This document shows positions 48,141-57,706 of a DNA stretch of 64,000 bases, in pieces. This DNA comes from Erythrobacter aurantius (GTDB lineage: Bacteria; Pseudomonadota; Alphaproteobacteria; Sphingomonadales; Sphingomonadaceae), in NCBI RefSeq assembly GCF_023823125.1, contig NZ_CP090949.1:3358085-3422084 (forward strand). The letters run 5' to 3'. Every line of letters begins with the position of its first letter. The stretch's first letter is position 1. The position numbers and the translations under genes were made by a program. The notes beneath the pieces are model-generated. The model saw nothing but the letters and a program-made list of their open reading frames with translations. It made no database searches and was not told the origin of the DNA.

Positions 48141-49006
48141 ATCCAGCCAGCGGTTTTCAGTTCGCTGACCTGCGCGCGTGCCACGGGCGCTTCCAGCCCG
48201 CCTGAAAGCACCAGCCGGACGTTGCGCCCCTCGCGCTTGACGTCCTCTACGGCGAGCCGGGCGACCCACCAGCTGCGGTGCACCTGCCGCCCTTCGACGT
48301 CGGAAAGATAGGCCATCGCATCACGCAGCCGCATCAGCACCAGCTCGCTGCCGAGCGCGGTGTGGACGCGGACGTAATGGTCCTCCATCTCCAGCGCGAT
48401 CACGTCGCTGCCCAGCGAGGCCGGCAACTGGTCAAGCAACAGGTTGGCCGCTGGTTGTGCGGCGGCCGAAGGCGCTTCCTTGGTGGTCGTGTCCGCTTGG
48501 GCAACTGCCGTGGGCTGCGGCTGGTCCCCCGGTATCTGGATCATGTTGAACAACAGAGTGATGCCGCCGCCAATCACCAGCACATAACAGTAATGCAGCA
48601 GCGCTTCCTGCGCCTGCGGAACTCGGAAATAGTCGGTTGTAATCTGCCCCAGCGACCACACGATTACGGCCATCGGAACGGTCGCCAGCATCGTCCCAGC
48701 CACCCACAACAGGATGCGCGGCAAATCGAGCGCTGCGGACAGGCGATCCACCAGCCAGCCGACGGGCGAATATATGAAGTAGCCTGCGTAACCCAGGCCA
48801 AGCCACACCATCAACCGGACCGCGAGCGGATCGCCAAAGCTCCCGAACGGCCCGATCAGCGCCATCACCACGCCGATCACCGTCATCACTGACAGATCGA
48901 TGATCAGCTTGCGTGCAAGCGAGCGCCGTCCCGTTCCCGGCTGTTGCGTGGTGACCCCGTCCATCGCGTCGAAACTAGCGCCAATTCGCGCTTCGTAAAG
49001 TGGCAA
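48137..49006 (-). CDS. Membrane-anchored LytTR transcriptional regulator
   Basis: A 289-residue protein. The N-terminal half has four transmembrane helices (about 33-55, 63-82, 95-118, 133-155); a Pro/Ala/Thr linker follows; the C-terminal LytTR DNA-binding domain is about 185-287, with VIALEMEDHYVRVHTALGSELVLMRL and VHRSWWVARLAV. It should sense a membrane or external signal and bind direct repeats near its targets. The DUF2306 gene divergent to it is the natural candidate target. Confidence 0.87.
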   Translation of the reverse strand: MPLYEARIGASFDAMDGVTTQQPGTGRRSLARKLIIDLSVMTVIGVVMALIGPFGSFGDPLAVRLMVWLGLGYAGYFIYSPVGWLVDRLSAALDLPRILLWVAGTMLATVPMAVIVWSLGQITTDYFRVPQAQEALLHYCYVLVIGGGITLLFNMIQIPGDQPQPTAVAQADTTTKEAPSAAAQPAANLLLDQLPASLGSDVIALEMEDHYVRVHTALGSELVLMRLRDAMAYLSDVEGRQVHRSWWVARLAVEDVKREGRNVRLVLSGGLEAPVARAQVSELKTAGWI

Positions 49007-49121
49007 AGGGCGCCAGATCTGACCTGTTCACGAAGGACGCGCACCGCTCGCTGACCACGGCTTGCCTGTCAGTGGGCTACCGGCAGGAAGGGCTCAACAG
49101 CCATCCGGAAAGGAGAAACCC

Positions 49122-49676
49122 ATGTCTACTCTTGCCCTGCTCAACCCTTTCACCAAAGCCCGGCCCGGCCCCGTGGAATACCCCCCGGTTCTGCGTGGCG
49201 TGATCCTGATTGCAGGTCTGTCGATGACAGTGCTGGCCGCATTTGCGACCTTGCGGGGCATCACCGGGATTGCCCCGATGCATCCGAATATCCGGCACCT
49301 CGCCGTCGCGCTGCATGTCACCACGGTGCTTCCCGCGATCCCGCTGGGCGCCTATCTGCTGCTCGCACGCAAGGGTACCGATCTTCACAAGCTGCTGGGC
49401 CGGGTATGGATCGGTCTGATGGTCACCACCGCGCTGATCGCCCTGTTCATCCGGCCGGGCGGAAGCTTCAGCTGGATCCACCTGTTCGTGCCGCTGGTGC
49501 TGTACACCTCATGGAAGGTCGTCTCATCGACGCGCAGGGGCGATATGCCGACCCATCGCAAGGAGATTGTCGGGCTTTATCTTGGCGCGTTGATGATCCC
49601 GGGGATCTTTGCTTTCCTCGTGCCCGGTCGACTGATGAACGTCTGGACCTTCGGATGGCCTAACGGCTTCTTTTAA
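49122..49676 (+). CDS. DUF2306 membrane protein
   Basis: A 184-residue protein with four or five transmembrane helices, DUF2306-like (HVTTVLPAIPLGAYLLL, LHKLLGRVWIGLM, THRKEIVGLYLGALMIPGIFAF with conserved His/Arg). GGAAAGGAG precedes the ATG at 49122. It diverges from the LytTR regulator, so probably is its target. The last 17 nt overlap the end of the convergent Smr gene. Confidence 0.82.
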   Translation: MSTLALLNPFTKARPGPVEYPPVLRGVILIAGLSMTVLAAFATLRGITGIAPMHPNIRHLAVALHVTTVLPAIPLGAYLLLARKGTDLHKLLGRVWIGLMVTTALIALFIRPGGSFSWIHLFVPLVLYTSWKVVSSTRRGDMPTHRKEIVGLYLGALMIPGIFAFLVPGRLMNVWTFGWPNGFF

Positions 49677-50238
49677 GCACCAGATACAGCGCCCCGTCAC
49701 CGCCATGCCGGATGTGCGCGCGGCGCACCGCCGCGATTGCTTCGGCATGGTGGCTCGCCGCCAGCCAGTCGAGCAGCTTGGCCCGGATCGCCCCGCGCTT
49801 GTGCTGGCGATCAGCCGGATCGACCGGCCTTTCCCGTCCTGCCACCACCAGCACCACCCGCGCGCCCATCGCCCGCGCCTGATCCAGCCCGGCGATGATA
49901 CGGGTGTAGGCGCTGTCGAGCGTGTGGCCATGCAGGTCGAGCGTGTAGTCGGGGGAGATGTCACCCGACTTGATCCGCCGGTTCCAATGCCCGTCAAGCT
50001 GCGAATTAAACGCCCGCTTTGGCGGCGGCGGAGTGGCGGCTGCGGGCCGCTTTGCCACCCCGAGCTTGGGCGCGGGCTTCATCACCGGCTTGGGCGATGG
50101 CTTTGGCGAAACATGGCGCTTGGGCTCGCTTTCGGCAGCGACGCCGGGAACCTTGCGTCCGGCCAGCGGCGTGACGCTTTGCGCCAGACGCGCCCATGCC
50201 GCCTGCTCTTCAGCGGAAAGACCGCGGGGGATCGTCAT
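49660..50238 (-). CDS. Smr-domain protein
   Basis: A 192-residue protein: a Lys/Pro-rich N-terminal linker (about 25-85) and a C-terminal Smr domain (about 105-190) with the DLHGHTLDSA motif, which carries the conserved DxHG, and a GxxVVLVVAGRER strand. Smr domains act as nucleases or RNA/DNA-binding modules, for example in ribosome rescue or suppression of recombination. Its start overlaps the mltA stop (ATGA), a pairing common in alphaproteobacteria. Confidence 0.9.
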   Translation of the reverse strand: MTIPRGLSAEEQAAWARLAQSVTPLAGRKVPGVAAESEPKRHVSPKPSPKPVMKPAPKLGVAKRPAAATPPPPKRAFNSQLDGHWNRRIKSGDISPDYTLDLHGHTLDSAYTRIIAGLDQARAMGARVVLVVAGRERPVDPADRQHKRGAIRAKLLDWLAASHHAEAIAAVRRAHIRHGGDGALYLVLKRSR

Positions 50239-51506
50239 TGCGCGGAATTGAGCCGTGCCACCGTGCCTTTTGGCAGCAGCAACAGCGCCTGCCCGCGGGC
50301 GCTCATTCCGCCAGCAATGCGGCGTGCGTCTTCGCCTGCGCCCCAGAAGGTGTCGAAACGGTTCGCCCCCTTGATCGCCCCCCCGGTATCCTGCGCGATC
50401 CACAGGCCATTGGCCTCGCGCCGGTCAAGCTCAAGCCAGACGGGCGCGCCCAGCGGGACAAAGGCCGGATCCGCCGCGACCGATGCTTCGCGCCGAACCG
50501 GTACGCCCAGCGCGCCCAATGGCCCGTCACCGCGCAATTCGCGGAAGAAAATCCAGCTCTTGTTGAGGCGCATCAGATCACGCCCTTCACGCGGGTTTTC
50601 GCGGATATAGGCCATGATGCCCTGCATCGATCCGGGGTATTGGCCCGGCCCGTCACCCAGCAATCCGCGTTCCCGCATCACGCCGCCGATGCCGGTGTAA
50701 CCGCGCCCGTTCTGCCCCGCATATCCGATGCGGATCACTTCGCCCGTCTCGGTGCGGATGCGGCCCGATCCCTGAATCTGGAGGAAGAAGAATTCGACCG
50801 GGTCCGCTGCCCAGGCGATTACCGGAACGCGCCCTTCAAGCGCACCGTCCTCGATCTCGGCCCGTTCGTAATAGAGGACGAAATTGCCATCCCTGTCATA
50901 CCGGCCCAGCGGCGCGCGCCCGGTGCGTTCGGACACGGGTGTATCAGCGGGCCAGCCGCGAACCAGATCATCGGGCATGGCATAGACCGGGACATAGCCC
51001 GGCTTGCGGGTGCGGCTGCCCATGATCTCAGGCTCGAAATATCCGGTCGCAAAGGCGCTGCCGTCGCCAACCCGCACGGTTTCGAAATGGGTCTGGAAGA
51101 AATGCGGTGCATCGCCGACTGGCCAGTTCACCGCAGCCTCGCAAGCCGGACGCCAATCGGCGCCATAGGCAAGGCCGCTCACGTCCTCACGGGAAAGCAG
51201 CTGCGGACAGGATTCGACAAACGCGGCCAAGGCCGTTCCGGCGTCCTCGCGCCCGATGCCGAGCGCGCCAACGCTTGGCCCCTGGCTGACCCCGGCCATC
51301 GCGGCGCTCACCACGCCAGCGGCGGGCGGAACGGGAATCACGGTGCTGGGCGGCGAGCTTTCGGGAATGATCGCACAGGCGCTCAAGATGGCGATAGAAG
51401 CGAACAGCGCCCCGAACCCGCTGGCAATGGATGCCGGTTTGCGGCGCGGTGTTTCAGGCCCGTCGAGCCGAATGACCCCGGCAGTATCCGCGCCCCCGAT
51501 TGCCAA
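50235..51506 (-). CDS. mltA: Membrane-bound lytic murein transglycosylase A
   Basis: A 423-residue MltA. After a basic N-terminus of about 28 residues comes a signal peptide with a lipobox-like LSAC (Cys44). The MltA domain (about 140-300) has FATGYFEPEI and the conserved VIAWAADPVEFFFLQIQGSGRI; the C-terminal 3D domain holds the catalytic Asp in AQDTGGAIKGANRFDTFWG. It cleaves peptidoglycan glycan strands with 1,6-anhydro products. Between Smr and the Tim44-like gene. Confidence 0.95.
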   Translation of the reverse strand: MAIGGADTAGVIRLDGPETPRRKPASIASGFGALFASIAILSACAIIPESSPPSTVIPVPPAAGVVSAAMAGVSQGPSVGALGIGREDAGTALAAFVESCPQLLSREDVSGLAYGADWRPACEAAVNWPVGDAPHFFQTHFETVRVGDGSAFATGYFEPEIMGSRTRKPGYVPVYAMPDDLVRGWPADTPVSERTGRAPLGRYDRDGNFVLYYERAEIEDGALEGRVPVIAWAADPVEFFFLQIQGSGRIRTETGEVIRIGYAGQNGRGYTGIGGVMRERGLLGDGPGQYPGSMQGIMAYIRENPREGRDLMRLNKSWIFFRELRGDGPLGALGVPVRREASVAADPAFVPLGAPVWLELDRREANGLWIAQDTGGAIKGANRFDTFWGAGEDARRIAGGMSARGQALLLLPKGTVARLNSAQ

Positions 51507-51509
51507 GAC

Positions 51510-52169
51510 TTACCCTTCGTCGGTTTCGTCGAGCAGCCAGTTGGGATCATTCGAGCCGACATTGCGGCTGAAGGTCCAGACGTCGCGGCTCTCGATCGCA
51601 TCGTCGAGGCTTCCCGCGATCACATTGCCATCCGCATCCCGGGTGACAGCGGCGATATCGGCAACAAACAGGATCGCGATCCGCGCCATGCGCTTGTCGA
51701 GCGAAGCCGAATGGATGCGGGTTTCCTCGATCCGGATCAGCTTGTTGTCGAGCGTGTGACCGGCGGCCTCGCGCTCGTCGATCGCGGCGATGAAACCTTC
51801 GTAGACATCATCATCGCACAGGTCGCGCAGCGTTTCGCGGTCACCGTTCCAGAACGCTTCGAGCACCATTTCATAGGCACCCTTGGCGCCCTGCATGAAT
51901 TGCGAAATGTCGAAACCGCGATCCGCAGCCGCGATCTCGCGCACGCCACGCTCAACCGCGGGCATCACCCCTTCAAGCTCGATCGCGCGCGGCGGCACCG
52001 GCTGGGTCGCCTGCGGGGCGATCGAACCGGGTGCGGAGGCATTGTCGCCCGCGTCAAAACGCTGCGGGATCGACTCTTCCTCATGCTCCGCCCGGCGGCC
52101 AAGCACGGAATACAGGCGCAGCCCCAGGAATGCGGCAATCATGGCAAGGATGACGATTTCTAGAATCAC
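51510..52169 (-). CDS. Tim44/TimA-family membrane protein
   Basis: A 219-residue protein with one N-terminal transmembrane helix (1-17), a short polar linker, and a Tim44-like domain (about 85-215; FMQGAKGAYEMVLEAFWNGDRETLRDLCDDDVYEGF). Alphaproteobacterial TimA is related to the mitochondrial import motor protein Tim44; its bacterial role may involve membrane protein handling. It starts at GTG. Directly upstream of mltA and divergent from secB, a conserved neighbourhood. Confidence 0.9.
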   Translation of the reverse strand: MILEIVILAMIAAFLGLRLYSVLGRRAEHEEESIPQRFDAGDNASAPGSIAPQATQPVPPRAIELEGVMPAVERGVREIAAADRGFDISQFMQGAKGAYEMVLEAFWNGDRETLRDLCDDDVYEGFIAAIDEREAAGHTLDNKLIRIEETRIHSASLDKRMARIAILFVADIAAVTRDADGNVIAGSLDDAIESRDVWTFSRNVGSNDPNWLLDETDEG

Positions 52170-52526
52170 GGTAGTACCTGGTATCCTTTCAGCGCCTTTT
52201 GGCGGGCGGCCTGATCAATTCGGCGTTGATCCGGCAGACAGAAAACAGCGCAAACTGTCCCTAAATACGGGCAACGCGGCATCAAGATGCGTGTCGTCCC
52301 ATAAATAGGCACCAAATTCAATTCGCCAACGCCTTTTCGGTTTCACAAAACCGTAAAACCTTGCCTTTCGTGGCTGCCATGCAACCGTTCAGCGTGTGCG
52401 GCGCCCCATTGCCTGCATCGCGCACCCCTGCTAGGCGCGCGGGCTTCTAGGGACATCTTGTGCGTGGCGGATTAAACCATGCACGCTGAGCAATATCTGA
52501 ACAGTCAAACGAAAGACGAAACGATC
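52170..52526. other. 357-bp divergent control region, timA / secB
   Basis: Probable promoters for both directions. One clear inverted repeat, CGGTTT (52338-52343) with AAACCG (52348-52353), flanked by T- and A-runs. No small gene convincing; an upstream in-frame secB start at 52479 lacks conservation. Confidence 0.45.
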
Positions 52527-53063
52527 ATGGCCGAAGAAGGCGACGTTCTCACGAATCTCGACAATCCCGGTGCGGGTGCAAACGGCGCGGACAATCAGCC
52601 TGCTGCCGGCATCATCACGCAGTATGTGAAGGACCTGTCGGTCGAAAACCCGAACGCGCCGGACGTGTTCCAATGGACCGATGCGCCCAAGGTCGACGTG
52701 CAGTTCAACATCGGTGCGCAGCCCAAGGGCGAGCAGGTGACCGAGGTCGAGCTGAAAATCAACATCACCGCCTCTTCGGCCAAGGGCACCGCCTACATCG
52801 TCGAGCTGTCCTATTGCGGCCTGATCGGCATCCGCAACATTCCCGAAGAGCAGGCCCACGCGTTCCTTTTCGCCGAAGCTCCGCGCATGCTCTTCCCCTT
52901 CGCCCGCCGCGTCGTCGCCGATGCCGTGCGCGATGCCGGGTTCCCGCCGCTGATGGTCGATCCGATCGACTTCAACGGCCTGTACATCCAGCAGCTTCAG
53001 GCGAAGCGCGCACAGGAAGCCGCGGCTGCTGGCAACGCCCCCTCGCCCACCGGCGACGCGTAA
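52527..53063 (+). CDS. secB: Protein-export chaperone SecB
   Basis: A 178-residue SecB, a tetrameric chaperone that keeps preproteins unfolded for SecA. It has GIITQYVKDLSVENPNAP (about 28-45), the VELSYCGLIGI region and the C-terminal LFPFARRVVADAVRDAGFPPLMVDPIDF. Slightly extended at both ends. The ATG at 52527 has only a weak ribosome-binding site. Followed 27 nt later by murJ. Confidence 0.97.
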   Translation: MAEEGDVLTNLDNPGAGANGADNQPAAGIITQYVKDLSVENPNAPDVFQWTDAPKVDVQFNIGAQPKGEQVTEVELKINITASSAKGTAYIVELSYCGLIGIRNIPEEQAHAFLFAEAPRMLFPFARRVVADAVRDAGFPPLMVDPIDFNGLYIQQLQAKRAQEAAAAGNAPSPTGDA

Positions 53064-53090
53064 ACCCGTAACCGTGCGGGCCTGATCGCC

Positions 53091-54686
53091 ATGAGCCTGC
53101 TCAAGAATGTCGGCACGATCGGCTCGCTCACGCTGGTGAGCCGCGTGGCCGGCATGGCGCGCGAAATGATTTTCGCCCGCGTGCTCGGTGCCAATGAGGT
53201 GACCGATGCGTGGTTTCAGGCCTTCATCATCCCCAACGTGTTCCGTCGGCTGTTTGCCGAAGGCGCGTTTTCGGCCGCTTTCGTGCCGATGTTCTCAAAG
53301 CGCCTGCACGGGGCGGAAACCCCGGAGCAGGGGCTGGGGGAAGCGCGCAGTTTCAGCGCCGATGTGCTTTCCGTTTTCCTGCCTGTGCTGATCGCGCTGG
53401 TGGCGGTGTTAGAACTGGCGATGCCGGGGGTGATCTGGCTGCTGTCGGAAAAGCCGGCTGATCCGCAAACCTATCCGCTGGCGGTCGATTTTGCGCGGAT
53501 CATGTTCCCCTACATCATACTTGTCAGCCTGGTGACGCTGTTCACCGGAATGCTCAATTCGGTTTCGCGGTTCGCACCGGGGGCGAGCTTTCCGATCATT
53601 CTCAACATCGTGCTGATTGCCGCGTTGCTGACGGGCGAATGGTTTGCATCCAATACCGGGGCAAGCGTCGAACAGGTCGCCTACGGCATTGCATGGGCGG
53701 TGACAGGCGCGGGCGTGATGCAGCTGGCATGGCTGTATTACTGGGTCCGGGTCGAAGGGTTCGAGGTGAAGATGCGGCTGCCGCGCATCACGCCGGAAGT
53801 GAAACGGCTGGGCATCATCGCCCTGCCCGCAGCCATCGGCGGCGGCGCGTATCAGATCAACACGCTGGTGCAGCTATACTTCCTCAACCAGCTTGAGGAC
53901 GGATCGGTCAGCTACATGAATTATGCCGACCGGCTGAACCAGTTGCCGCTGGGGATCATCGGCATTGCCCTGTCAACCGCGATCCTGCCGACGCTGAGCA
54001 AGTTCGTCGGGACCGGCAACAAGGAAGGCGCGGACCGGATCCAGTCGGATGCGATCGAACTGGCAATGCTGTTGACGATCCCGGCCGCGGTCGCGCTGGC
54101 GATTTGCGCCGAGGCGTTCGTCACCATGATATTCCAGGGCGGACGCTTCGATCTGGCTGATGCGGCGTCCACCGGGCAGGTGCTGGCCGCGCTGGTGATG
54201 GGCCTGCCCGCCTATGTGCTGGTGAAGGTGCTGGTGCCGAATTTCTACGCCCGCGCCGATACGCGCACCCCGGTTGTGGCGGCGTTCATTTCTCTGGCGG
54301 TGTTCATCACCTTCAACTTCGCACTGCTGGACACTTACGGGGTTGTCGGCGTCGCCTTTGCCAGCGTCATCGGGGCGTGGATCAACGTCGGCTTCCTGCT
54401 GGTGGTGCTGGCCATGCGCGGACATTACCGCGTGCCCGGCGTGCTGCTGTTCAGGATTTCGCGGCAGGTGCTGGCCGCCGCCGCCATGGGCGCGGTCTTG
54501 TTCTTCACCAGCGATGTCCTGACGGGCTGGTATTCCGCCGGGCTGTTCGCGAGGCTCGGTGCGCTGCTCGCGCTCGTGGGAGCGGCGGTGGTGGTCTATT
54601 TCGGCATCGCTTTCGCAGTCGGCGCGATTGACCGTCAGCGCATCGCTACGCTGACCCGCAAACAGGCTCCCCCGGCGCCCGAGTGA
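53091..54686 (+). CDS. murJ: Lipid II flippase MurJ
   Basis: A 531-residue MOP-superfamily protein with about 14 helices; the N-terminus has the MurJ pattern VSRVAGMAREMIFARVLGANEVTDAWFQAF and VFRRLFAEGAFSAAFVP. It flips lipid II for peptidoglycan synthesis and fits with the several peptidoglycan enzymes here. Complete, with no frameshift. Likely co-transcribed with secB. Confidence 0.96.
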   Translation: MSLLKNVGTIGSLTLVSRVAGMAREMIFARVLGANEVTDAWFQAFIIPNVFRRLFAEGAFSAAFVPMFSKRLHGAETPEQGLGEARSFSADVLSVFLPVLIALVAVLELAMPGVIWLLSEKPADPQTYPLAVDFARIMFPYIILVSLVTLFTGMLNSVSRFAPGASFPIILNIVLIAALLTGEWFASNTGASVEQVAYGIAWAVTGAGVMQLAWLYYWVRVEGFEVKMRLPRITPEVKRLGIIALPAAIGGGAYQINTLVQLYFLNQLEDGSVSYMNYADRLNQLPLGIIGIALSTAILPTLSKFVGTGNKEGADRIQSDAIELAMLLTIPAAVALAICAEAFVTMIFQGGRFDLADAASTGQVLAALVMGLPAYVLVKVLVPNFYARADTRTPVVAAFISLAVFITFNFALLDTYGVVGVAFASVIGAWINVGFLLVVLAMRGHYRVPGVLLFRISRQVLAAAAMGAVLFFTSDVLTGWYSAGLFARLGALLALVGAAVVVYFGIAFAVGAIDRQRIATLTRKQAPPAPE

Positions 54687-54724
54687 TCTTGCCCCCGTGG
54701 GCGGCTGTGCTATTGGCTGGGGCC

Positions 54725-54814
54725 ATGACTGGTTCGCATCTCTTTTCAGGTTCAGCCCCGGCACGCTTCGTGCTGCGCGGGCGGGCGGCCTGGCGATGGC
54801 TTGCAAGCTCATGA
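54725..54814 (+). other. Possible 29-codon leader peptide with two Trp codons before trpS
   Basis: ATG 54725 to TGA 54814 lies between murJ and trpS. Its last third encodes AAWRWLASS, two Trp codons separated by one Arg. The start has only a GGGG stretch very close upstream, and is itself inside a possible stem (54716-54722 with 54756-54762). Placement before tryptophanyl-tRNA synthetase suggests attenuation-like control, but chance is not excluded. Confidence 0.3.
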
Positions 54815-54860
54815 TCTGAGCACCGCAGCTTCAATCCAGTTACAAAGAGAGTATCCCAAA

Positions 54861-55880
54861 ATGAGAGTCGTTTCCGGCATCCAGCCGACGGGCAAGCCGC
54901 ATCTCGGCAATTACCTCGGCGCTATCGTCAACTATGTGAAGCTTCAGGATGAAGCCCATGCGGCGGGCGGCGAATGCTTCATCTTCCTTGCCGACCTGCA
55001 CGCGATCTCGCAGCCTCACAGCCCCGCCGAACTGACGCAGAACACACGCGAAATGGTCGCCACGCTGGTCGCCTGCGGAGTGGACCCTGCAAAGACCGTG
55101 CTGTTCAACCAGGCGCAGGTTCCGGCCCATGCCGAACTGCAATGGCTCCTCAACGGCACGGCGCGCATGGGCTGGCTCAACCGTATGACGCAGTGGAAGG
55201 ACAAGGCGGGCAAGAACCGCGAAGGCCAGTCGGTCGCGCTGTTCACTTACCCCGTGCTTCAGGCTGCAGACGTGCTGCTGTATCAGGCAACGCATGTGCC
55301 GGTGGGAGAGGATCAGAAACAGCATCTGGAGCTCGCCCGCGACATTGCGCAGAAGTTCAACAATGATTTCTGCAGCGAGGACGCACCTCTGTTCACCCTG
55401 CCAGAACCTTACATTCCGCCCGCCGCGGCGCGGATCATGTCGCTGCGTGACGGATCGGCCAAGATGTCGAAATCCGATCCTTCGGACATGAGCCGCATCA
55501 GCCTGACTGACGATGCCGACACGATCATGAAGAAGATCAAGAAGGCAAAGACCGATCCCGAACCCCTGCCTTCGGAAGAAAAGGGGCTGGAGGAACGGCC
55601 CGAAGCGAAGAACCTGGTCGGCATCTATGCCGCGCTTACAGGCCAGACTGCGGAGCAGGTGCTCGTCGAGCATGGCGGGCAGGGTTTCGGTGCGTTCAAG
55701 CCTGCCCTGGGCGAAGTGCTGATCGAAACGCTCGCGCCCATCAACGCGCGCTTCATGGAGCTCAAGGACGATCAGGAGGCGCTCGACGCGATCCTTGCAC
55801 GCGGGGCTGCGCAAGCACGCGAGCGCGGCACTCCCACGCTCGATGCCGCATACAAGGCGCTGGGCCTGGTGCGCGGCTGA
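54861..55880 (+). CDS. trpS: Tryptophanyl-tRNA synthetase
   Basis: A 339-residue class I synthetase charging tRNA-Trp. The HIGH-like signature is [12 protein letters not shown] (about 10-21) and the KMSKS loop is seen as [10 protein letters not shown] (about 201-210). Typical bacterial length. AAAGAGAG precedes the ATG; upstream in-frame codons from 54801 have no conservation. A small Trp-containing reading frame precedes it. Confidence 0.97.
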   Translation: MRVVSGIQPTGKPHLGNYLGAIVNYVKLQDEAHAAGGECFIFLADLHAISQPHSPAELTQNTREMVATLVACGVDPAKTVLFNQAQVPAHAELQWLLNGTARMGWLNRMTQWKDKAGKNREGQSVALFTYPVLQAADVLLYQATHVPVGEDQKQHLELARDIAQKFNNDFCSEDAPLFTLPEPYIPPAAARIMSLRDGSAKMSKSDPSDMSRISLTDDADTIMKKIKKAKTDPEPLPSEEKGLEERPEAKNLVGIYAALTGQTAEQVLVEHGGQGFGAFKPALGEVLIETLAPINARFMELKDDQEALDAILARGAAQARERGTPTLDAAYKALGLVRG

Positions 55881-56071
55881 CCGTTCCCGACTTGCGTTAA
55901 AGCGTGGTTCAGCCCGCAGTGTTACCTTGTTTCATCGCAGTGGCAGGTCGCACAACAGGGTCACCGGCCGGAATTCCGGCGCGCATGGGGTAGGGCAACA
56001 GGTCGTTGGTTTACTGGAGTTCGACGCCGGGCGTCCCAACGACGCGCTGGCGGATTGACTGAGGATATGCC

Positions 56072-56755
56072 ATGAACATCCGTGAAATGACCAAGCACTC
56101 TACCCCCGTGAGTCGCACCCTCCGCCTTGTTCTTGCAGGCGCGCTGGCTGTCGGCCTTTCTGCATGTGCCCCATCGTTCAATGCGGACGTTTCGCGCTTT
56201 CAGGCGCAACTGCCTGCGCCGCAGGGCCAGAGCTTTGCCGTCGTCGCGGACGATCCGGCGCTGGCTGGTGGTCTTGAATTCGCGATGTATGCCGATCTGG
56301 TCGCCGCCGAAATGGCCAAGCTGGGTTACAATCGCGCAGCATCGCCGGAAACGGCGAACCTGCTGGTGCGGTTCGACTATGATGTCGATAACGGGCGTGA
56401 ACGCGTGCGCACCACCGGCTTTGCGGGCGATCCGTTCTTCGGCCCGTGGGGCGGCTTTGGCGGCTTCGGTTTCCGTCGCAGCTATGCCTTCGGCTTCTAC
56501 GATCCGTTCCTCGCCGGGCCGGAAGTGCGCAGCTACACCGTCTACACCAGCGGTGTGGAAATGAAGATCGACAATGCCGCCACGGGTGAACGCCTGTTCG
56601 AAGGGCAGGCGCAGGCCGTGTCCCGTTCGAACCGGCTGCAAAGCCTCGTGCCGAACCTTGTCGACGCGCTGTTCACCGATTTTCCGGGCAACAATGGCGA
56701 AACGCTGCGGATCACTATCCGCGAAGACGGAAAGAGCGTAAGACCGACCGATTGA
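56072..56755 (+). CDS. DUF4136 lipoprotein
   Basis: A 227-residue protein. A signal peptide with lipobox LSAC (Cys32) is followed by a DUF4136 domain (about 40-215): SFAVVADDPALAGGLEFAMYADLVAAEMAKLGY, then a Gly/Phe-rich loop and a conserved VYTSGVEMKIDNAATG. Such lipoproteins are secreted envelope components of unknown function. It ends in front of a strong terminator. A shorter start is also possible because the first 13 residues precede the hydrophobic core. Confidence 0.85.
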   Translation: MNIREMTKHSTPVSRTLRLVLAGALAVGLSACAPSFNADVSRFQAQLPAPQGQSFAVVADDPALAGGLEFAMYADLVAAEMAKLGYNRAASPETANLLVRFDYDVDNGRERVRTTGFAGDPFFGPWGGFGGFGFRRSYAFGFYDPFLAGPEVRSYTVYTSGVEMKIDNAATGERLFEGQAQAVSRSNRLQSLVPNLVDALFTDFPGNNGETLRITIREDGKSVRPTD

Positions 56756-56788
56756 GCCGGCAGCAGATCATACCCTTGGATGGGACGG

Positions 56789-56823
56789 AAAGGGCGGCGC
56801 AAGGGATCAGCGCCGCCCTTTTT
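56789..56823 (+). terminator. Intrinsic terminator after the DUF4136 gene
   Basis: AAAGGGCGGCGC (56789-56800) pairs with GCGCCGCCCTTT (56810-56821), followed by Ts to 56823. Confidence 0.88.
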
Positions 56824-56855
56824 GATTCTGGGTGCCCGCATTAGAAAGGAGCAAG

Positions 56856-57251
56856 ATGAGACCGATGTTCCTGACCTGCGCGGGTTTGCTGGTCGCCCTG
56901 CCCGCCACCGCATGGGCCGACGAGAAGCCTGTTCCGATTTCTCCAAAAAAGTGGTTCACCGCCCACGATCTGCGCTGTTCCTGGCATGGCTGTGGCCGAG
57001 AGGGTACCGTCCGATTCGAATTGTCAGTTAGCGAAGAGGGCAGAGTAACGGGATGCCGGATCATCGAAGGCAGTGGTGATACTCAAACAGACCAGAATAC
57101 CTGCCGAGTTCTGGAAATTCGCGCGCGGTTCACCCCAGCGACGGATAGCTCGGGCAAACCGGTCGCAAGCACCTATTCTTCAGCAATAAAATGGGTGATC
57201 GACCACAACCCGCCAGAAACGGTGCAGCCGCTGCCAACACCGGTAGACTAA
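56856..57251 (+). CDS. Secreted TonB-C-terminal-domain-like protein
   Basis: A 131-residue protein with a signal peptide (about 1-21, ending ATAWA-DE) and a small domain with the TonB C-terminal pattern: [26 protein letters not shown], then [23 protein letters not shown] end. Four Cys could form disulfides. There is no N-terminal membrane anchor, so it is not a TonB energy transducer itself. AAAGGAG precedes the ATG. It converges on dut with a 4-nt stop overlap (CTAA). Confidence 0.75.
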   Translation: MRPMFLTCAGLLVALPATAWADEKPVPISPKKWFTAHDLRCSWHGCGREGTVRFELSVSEEGRVTGCRIIEGSGDTQTDQNTCRVLEIRARFTPATDSSGKPVASTYSSAIKWVIDHNPPETVQPLPTPVD

Positions 57252-57706
57252 AGCTTCGCGTGTCCGCCGGTTGATCCGAAGCCGCCCGCGCCGCGCTCGG
57301 TCGCGTCGAGTTCGTCCACTTCGGCCCATGCCGCCTGCACCACCGGGGCGAGGACCAGCTGCGCCACCCGGTCTCCGCGCGCGATGGCGAAGTCTTCGGT
57401 TCCGTGGTTGATCAGCAGCACTTTCAATTCGCCGCGATAATCGCTGTCGATGGTGCCGGGCGTGTTGGGCACGGTGATGCCGTGCTTGAAGGCAAGACCC
57501 GAACGCGGACGCACCTGAATTTCGTAGCCTTGCGGAATCGCCATCGAAAGGCCAGTCGCCACCGGATGCCGTGCGCCCGGGGCAATCGTCACGTCTTCCG
57601 CGCTGACGACATCCATGCCCGCCGCGCCATCGGTAGCATAGGCGGGCAGCGGCAGGCCTTCGCCATGGGGTAGCCGCTTCAGCTCCACCTTCACCTGTGC
57701 ACTCAT
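57248..57706 (-). CDS. dut: dUTP diphosphatase
   Basis: A 152-residue trimeric dUTPase hydrolysing dUTP to dUMP. It has the five conserved motifs, including [29 protein letters not shown] and the C-terminal [10 protein letters not shown]. Preceded on the same strand by coaBC with ATGA overlap (57703-57706). Confidence 0.97.
   Translation of the reverse strand: MSAQVKVELKRLPHGEGLPLPAYATDGAAGMDVVSAEDVTIAPGARHPVATGLSMAIPQGYEIQVRPRSGLAFKHGITVPNTPGTIDSDYRGELKVLLINHGTEDFAIARGDRVAQLVLAPVVQAAWAEVDELDATERGAGGFGSTGGHAKL

Noticed and set aside
50196..52163. 655-codon open frame antisense to mltA and the Tim44-like gene
   Set aside because: Crosses two well-supported genes and has no recognisable domain.
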